NCBI GenBank assembly: GCA_035265325.1
Contig: DATFOS010000257.1
Location: 1-18,698, forward strand
Direction of reading: 5' to 3'
Source: DATCLS01 sp035265325
GTDB taxonomy: Bacteria > Actinomycetota > Acidimicrobiia > Acidimicrobiales > VFJN01
DNA: 18,698 nt
In this document: positions 15,648 through 18,698 of the stretch, piece after piece
How the letters are laid out: each line of letters starts with the position of its first letter
How positions within the stretch are numbered: position 1 is the stretch's first letter
Translations under genes and position numbers: made by a program
The notes under the pieces: generated by a model
What the model was told of the DNA's origin: nothing
Databases searched by the model: none
Seen by the model: only the letters and a program-made list of their open reading frames with translations

Positions 15648-16420
15648 GCGTCGTCGGCCAGTTCGGGTGGGTGACCCGCCGCTCGATCGTCGGGTCGCTC
15701 CGCCGCCCCGAGGCCATCGCCCCGTCGTTCGTGTTCCCGCTGGTCCTGCTGGCAGTCACCGCCGCCGGCATGCGGCGCTTCGCCGAGGCGCCCGGCTTCC
15801 CCGCCGACTCGTACCTCGACTTCGCCCTCGGCGGGGCCGTCGTGCAGGCGGCGGTCGTCGGGTCCATCAATGGCGGGGCGCGCCTGGCCGGCGACGTCGA
15901 GTCGGGCGTGCTGTCCCGCATGGCGCTGACTCCGGCCTCGCGGCTGGTCGTCCTCGCCGGGCACCTCGCCGGGTCGATGGCGATCGCGGCGGTGACCGGG
16001 GCGGCGTACCTGGCCGTCGGTGTCGCCGCCGGGGTCGAGGTGCACGCCGGGGCCGGCGGGGCGCTGGCCGTCGTCGGGCTGGGGGCGCTCGTCGCCCTGG
16101 CGTTCGGGGCGGTCTGCGCGGCGCTCGCCCTGCTCACGGGCTCCAGCGAGGCGCTGCAGGGCATGTTCCCGCTGTTCTTCACCCTGCTCTCGCTCAGCAC
16201 GTTCTTCGCCCCGCGGGCGCTGATCGAGGACGGCTGGTTCCGTAGCCTGGCCACGAACAACCCGGTGTCGAACCTGGTCGACGGCGTGCGCGGGCTGGTC
16301 ATCACCGGCTGGGACGGCAGCGAGGTGACCCGGGCCGTCGTCACGGGCCTTGCCATCGCCGCCGTCGGCCTGGGCCTCGCCGTGGTGGCGCTGCGGCAGC
16401 GGCTGGAGGTGCGGGCGTGA
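15644..16420 (+). CDS. ABC-2 type permease 1 (DrrB-like)
   Basis: 258 residues. About six hydrophobic segments can be followed, starting with APSFVFPLVLLAVTAAG, and including SMAIAAVTGAAYLAVGVAAG, LAVVGLGALVALAFGAVCAAL, MFPLFFTLLSLSTFF and VVTGLAIAAVGLGLAVVAL at the end. The loop NNPVSNLVDGVRGL before the last helix is typical of ABC-2 drug-export permeases. Starts at GTG 15644 overlapping the ATPase stop and ends in a GTGA overlap with the second permease. Confidence 0.9.
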   Translation: MSVVGQFGWVTRRSIVGSLRRPEAIAPSFVFPLVLLAVTAAGMRRFAEAPGFPADSYLDFALGGAVVQAAVVGSINGGARLAGDVESGVLSRMALTPASRLVVLAGHLAGSMAIAAVTGAAYLAVGVAAGVEVHAGAGGALAVVGLGALVALAFGAVCAALALLTGSSEALQGMFPLFFTLLSLSTFFAPRALIEDGWFRSLATNNPVSNLVDGVRGLVITGWDGSEVTRAVVTGLAIAAVGLGLAVVALRQRLEVRA

Positions 16421-17193
16421 GCGACGCCGCCTTCCTCCCGGCGACGCGGGCCGTCGCCCGGCGCCACGTGGCCCAGGCGCTCACCACCCCGGCCCTACTG
16501 CTGCCGCCGCTCATGGCGCCGCTCGTGTTCTTCGCCACGTTCGCCGGTGCGCTCGGCGGCGTCGGCGAACGGGCGACGCTCGACCAGCCCGGCGGGTACA
16601 CGGCGTTCGCCTTCGTATGGGTGCTGCTGCAGGGCGCGATGTTCACCGGCCTCTTCGCGGCGCTGGCACTCACCCGCGACTTCGAGACGGGCGTCGCCGC
16701 CCGGCTCCTCGTGGCACTCGGCGACCGCCGGGCGGTGGTCGCCGGCTACGTCGGCGCGGCCGTCGCCCGGGTCGGCCTGACCGTCGCCGTGCTCTTCACG
16801 GTCGCCGTCGTCGCCGGCATGCACGTCGCCGGCGGGCCGTCCCACCTCGCCGGCCTGGCAGCGATCGCCGTGGTCGCCGCGCTGGCCACCGCCCTGTGGG
16901 GTATCGGAGTGGCCCTGCGCCTGCAGTCCATGTCGGCGGCGCCGCTGCTGCAGGTGCCGGTGTTCCTGGCGCTGTTCCTGTGCCCCACGTTCGTGCCGCT
17001 CGACCAGCTCGACGGCTGGCTGCACGCGGTCGCCCTCGCCAACCCGGTCACCTGGTTCCTCGAGGCCGGGCGCGCGCTCCTCGGCGGCTCGACCGATCGG
17101 GTGGCCCCGGCGGCGCTGGCCGCCGCCGGGCTGCTCGCCGCCACGGCGGCGTGGGCCCTCACGGGCCTGCGTCGCGCCGAGACCCTCCGCTGA
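16417..17193 (+). CDS. ABC-2 type permease 2
   Basis: 258 residues, again about six hydrophobic segments: LLLPPLMAPLVFFATF, FAFVWVLLQGAMFTGLFAAL, VGLTVAVLFTVAVVAG, LAAIAVVAALATALWGIGV, LLQVPVFLALFLCPTFVPL and the C-terminal ALAAAGLLAATAAWAL. ANPVTWFLEAGRALL corresponds to the NNPVSNLVDG loop of its partner. The two permeases are of identical length but low mutual similarity, so the transporter is probably a heterodimeric permease with one ATPase, as in systems with a DrrA plus DrrB/DrrC arrangement. GTG 16417 overlaps the previous stop. Confidence 0.9.
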   Translation: MSDAAFLPATRAVARRHVAQALTTPALLLPPLMAPLVFFATFAGALGGVGERATLDQPGGYTAFAFVWVLLQGAMFTGLFAALALTRDFETGVAARLLVALGDRRAVVAGYVGAAVARVGLTVAVLFTVAVVAGMHVAGGPSHLAGLAAIAVVAALATALWGIGVALRLQSMSAAPLLQVPVFLALFLCPTFVPLDQLDGWLHAVALANPVTWFLEAGRALLGGSTDRVAPAALAAAGLLAATAAWALTGLRRAETLR

Positions 17194-17230
17194 CCACGCC
17201 GACCTACGCCGACCTACGCCGACGTGCGCC
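17192..17230 (+). repeat. Short tandem repeat, 10-base unit
   Basis: Two perfect copies of GACCTACGCC (17201-17220) are flanked by a 9-base version (GACCACGCC, 17192-17200, beginning in the permease stop codon) and a degenerate version (GACGTGCGCC, 17221-17230). Four units in all between permease 2 and the ABM gene. Probably slippage; a regulatory role is not indicated. Confidence 0.7.
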
Positions 17231-17286
17231 CACCGACGCCGACCGGCCCCGGCTCCGCCCCCGCCCCAACTCCCCCGGAGGTTCCG

Positions 17287-17607
17287 ATGACCGCCCGAGT
17301 CGTCTTCCTGATCCGCCTGCACCCCGGCAGCGAGCGCCGCTTCCTCGAGGCCTACGAGGCCGTGCGCCACGACGTGGCCGACGGCGTGCCCGGCCACGTC
17401 GTCGACCAGCTGTGCCAGCGCGACGAGGGCACCGACGAGTGGCTGATCACCAGCGAGTGGGCGCGGCTCGACGACTTCCTGGCCTGGGAGCGCAGCGACG
17501 AGCACCGCACGATGGTGCGCCCGCTGCGCGACTGCATCGCCGAGGCCACGTCGCTGCGCTTCCTCGTCCGGGCCGAGACCCGCGCGGGCACGGCGGTGGC
17601 GTCGTGA
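17287..17607 (+). CDS. ABM-type monooxygenase (antibiotic biosynthesis monooxygenase family)
   Basis: 106 residues, one dimeric alpha-beta barrel domain. Recognisable blocks are RVVFLIRLHPGSERRFLEAYEAV, EWLITSEWARLDDFLAWERSDEHRTMVRPLRDCI and SLRFLVRAE. ABM proteins such as ActVA-Orf6 oxidise anthrone-type aromatic polyketides to quinones without cofactor, and they occur in many pentangular and tetracenomycin-like clusters. The resistance-type or signalling members of the fold are less likely in this setting. GGAGG (17277-17281) five bases before ATG 17287 fixes the start; upstream in-frame codons are in the repeat. Coupled to the transacylase by a GTGA overlap. Confidence 0.85.
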   Translation: MTARVVFLIRLHPGSERRFLEAYEAVRHDVADGVPGHVVDQLCQRDEGTDEWLITSEWARLDDFLAWERSDEHRTMVRPLRDCIAEATSLRFLVRAETRAGTAVAS

Positions 17608-18545
17608 CGGTCGCCTTCGTGTTCCCCGGCCAGGGTGCCCAGAAGGCGGGCTTCGGTACCGCCTGGGTCGAGGCCGACCCCACGTTCTTCGCCGAGGCCT
17701 CGGCCGCCACCGGCGTCGACGTCGCCCACCTGGTGCGCGACGCCTCGGACGACGAGCTGCGCCGCACCGATCGCGCCCAGCTGGCCACCGCCGCCTGCTC
17801 CCTCGCCGGGTGGCGCACGTTGCGCGAGGCGGGCGTGGACGCCGACCTCGTCGCCGGTCACTCGGTCGGCGAGCTGGCGGCCTTCGTGGCCGCCGGGGCC
17901 ATGGGATTCCGGGCCGGCCTGCGGCTCGTCGGCGCCCGCGGCCGCGCCATGGCGACCGCAGCCGCCGCTCACCCGGGCACCATGGCGGCCCTCGTGGGGG
18001 TGGACCGCAACGAGGCCGAGGCCGCCTGCGCCGGGGCCGGCGGGCTCGCCACCGTGGCGAACCTCAACGCCCCCGACCAGGTCGTCGTGGCGGGGACGAG
18101 CGACGCCGTCGTCGCCGCCGCGGCGGCCGTCCGGCGCCCCGGCGTCCGGGTGGTGCCCCTCAACGTCGGCGGGGCATTCCACTCGCCGCTCATGGCCGGG
18201 GCGGTCGCGCCCTTCGCCCGGGCGGTCGTCGAGGCCGGCATCGCCGACGCCGCGCTTCCGGTCGTATGCAACGTCGACGGCCGCCCCCATACGCGGGCGG
18301 CGGTCCTCGTCCCGCTCCTCGTCGCGCAGCTGTGCTCGCCCGTCGAGTGGGTGGCGTCCGTCCGCACGCTCGCCGCCACCGGCGTCGACACGGTCGTCGA
18401 GGTCGGCTCCGGCGTGCTCACCCGGCTGCTGCGCCGTCAGCTGCCCGGCGTGCGGCTGCTCTCGGTCGCCACCCCCGCCGACGTCGATGCCGCGGTCACC
18501 GCCCTGCGGGACGGCCAGCGGCCGGCGGCGGTCGCGTCCGGCTGA
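17604..18545 (+). CDS. Malonyl-CoA:ACP transacylase (cluster-borne MAT)
   Basis: 313 residues, full length for FabD-like transacylases. FPGQGAQ (7-13) forms the oxyanion region, Ser87 in GHSVGE is the nucleophile, Arg112 in ARGRAM binds the malonyl carboxylate, and His193 in GGAFHSPLM completes the dyad. It loads malonyl units from CoA onto the ACP. Type II PKS systems usually borrow this enzyme from fatty-acid synthesis, so a copy within the cluster, coupled to the ABM gene, suggests dedicated supply. GTG 17604 is used, overlapping the preceding stop. Confidence 0.93.
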   Translation: MTVAFVFPGQGAQKAGFGTAWVEADPTFFAEASAATGVDVAHLVRDASDDELRRTDRAQLATAACSLAGWRTLREAGVDADLVAGHSVGELAAFVAAGAMGFRAGLRLVGARGRAMATAAAAHPGTMAALVGVDRNEAEAACAGAGGLATVANLNAPDQVVVAGTSDAVVAAAAAVRRPGVRVVPLNVGGAFHSPLMAGAVAPFARAVVEAGIADAALPVVCNVDGRPHTRAAVLVPLLVAQLCSPVEWVASVRTLAATGVDTVVEVGSGVLTRLLRRQLPGVRLLSVATPADVDAAVTALRDGQRPAAVASG

Positions 18546-18614
18546 ACGCTCGGCCCTGGTGCCAACTCCTCCTCCCCCTCCCCCACCCCTCGGACCACGA
18601 ACAGGCGGGTAGCC
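18546..18614. other. Intergenic spacer with pyrimidine tract
   Basis: After the transacylase stop there is a C/T-rich run (18566-18591, a single A) and no clear hairpin. It may mark the end of the transcription unit, but no terminator can be supported. Confidence 0.3.
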
Positions 18615-18698
18615 ATGATCGTCGGGGCCTCCGTCCAACGACCCCTCGCAGACACCCCCACCCCTACCGCCCGCACCAACGGCAACGGGGCCAACCGC
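18615..18698 (+). CDS. Possible start of a further gene (3' end outside window)
   Basis: An ATG at 18615 opens a frame (MIVGASVQRPLADTPTPTAR, then NGNGANR) that stays open for 28 codons to the edge. Codon use is GC-rich and the residues are of low complexity, like the disordered N-termini of several proteins here. There is no clear ribosome binding site, and 28 codons without a stop are weak evidence in DNA this rich in GC. Confidence 0.3.
   Translation, partial: MIVGASVQRPLADTPTPTARTNGNGANR

Overview
The window is very GC-rich DNA with frequent GTG starts, strong GGAGG-type ribosome binding sites and long chains of genes joined by GTGA/ATGA stop-start overlaps. This points to an actinobacterium. 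The gene set is of the spore-pigment/tetracenomycin kind, but nothing here fixes the genus. Every convincing intact gene is on the + strand.

Layout. (1) 2-2029: the 3' nine tenths of katG (catalase-peroxidase), followed by a strong hairpin at 2046-2078. (2) 2093-3807: an AT-richer scar holding two divergent fragments of an IS110-family transposase, one small two-helix membrane protein gene (2542-2769) and otherwise unrecognised DNA. (3) 3808-18545: a co-directional type II (aromatic) polyketide gene cluster that probably continues past the right edge.

The cluster reads: cupin cyclase (TcmJ type), KS-alpha, KS-beta/CLF, a single polypeptide carrying an acyl carrier protein fused to a TcmN-type aromatase/cyclase, an FAD hydroxylase, a two-domain SchA/CurD-type protein, a beta-hydroxyacid-dehydrogenase-like reductase, a Gfo/Idh/MocA oxidoreductase, an amidohydrolase-2 protein lacking one expected metal/catalytic histidine, an O-methyltransferase and a TcmI-type cyclase. 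After a second promoter region come a DUF6069-like membrane protein, a DrrA-type ABC ATPase and two ABC-2 permeases. The window closes with an ABM-type monooxygenase and a dedicated malonyl-CoA:ACP transacylase.

How the parts would work together: the transacylase loads malonyl units on the ACP, KS-alpha/CLF builds a poly-beta-ketone, and the aromatase, cupin, SchA/CurD and TcmI-like proteins fold and aromatise it. The flavin and ABM oxygenases hydroxylate or form quinones, the methyltransferase caps a phenol, and the ABC system exports the product or confers self-resistance. No SDR-type ketoreductase is present in the window, which fits an unreduced polyketide. CLF gate residues (Asn and Ile where the actinorhodin CLF has two Phe) suggest a chain longer than C16.

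The points most worth a second look are the ACP-aromatase fusion, the CLF with Gly where Gln is usual, a codon-usage patch inside KS-alpha that looks like a recombination tract, the amidohydrolase lacking a conserved His, and a 12-base motif shared by the two putative cluster promoters.
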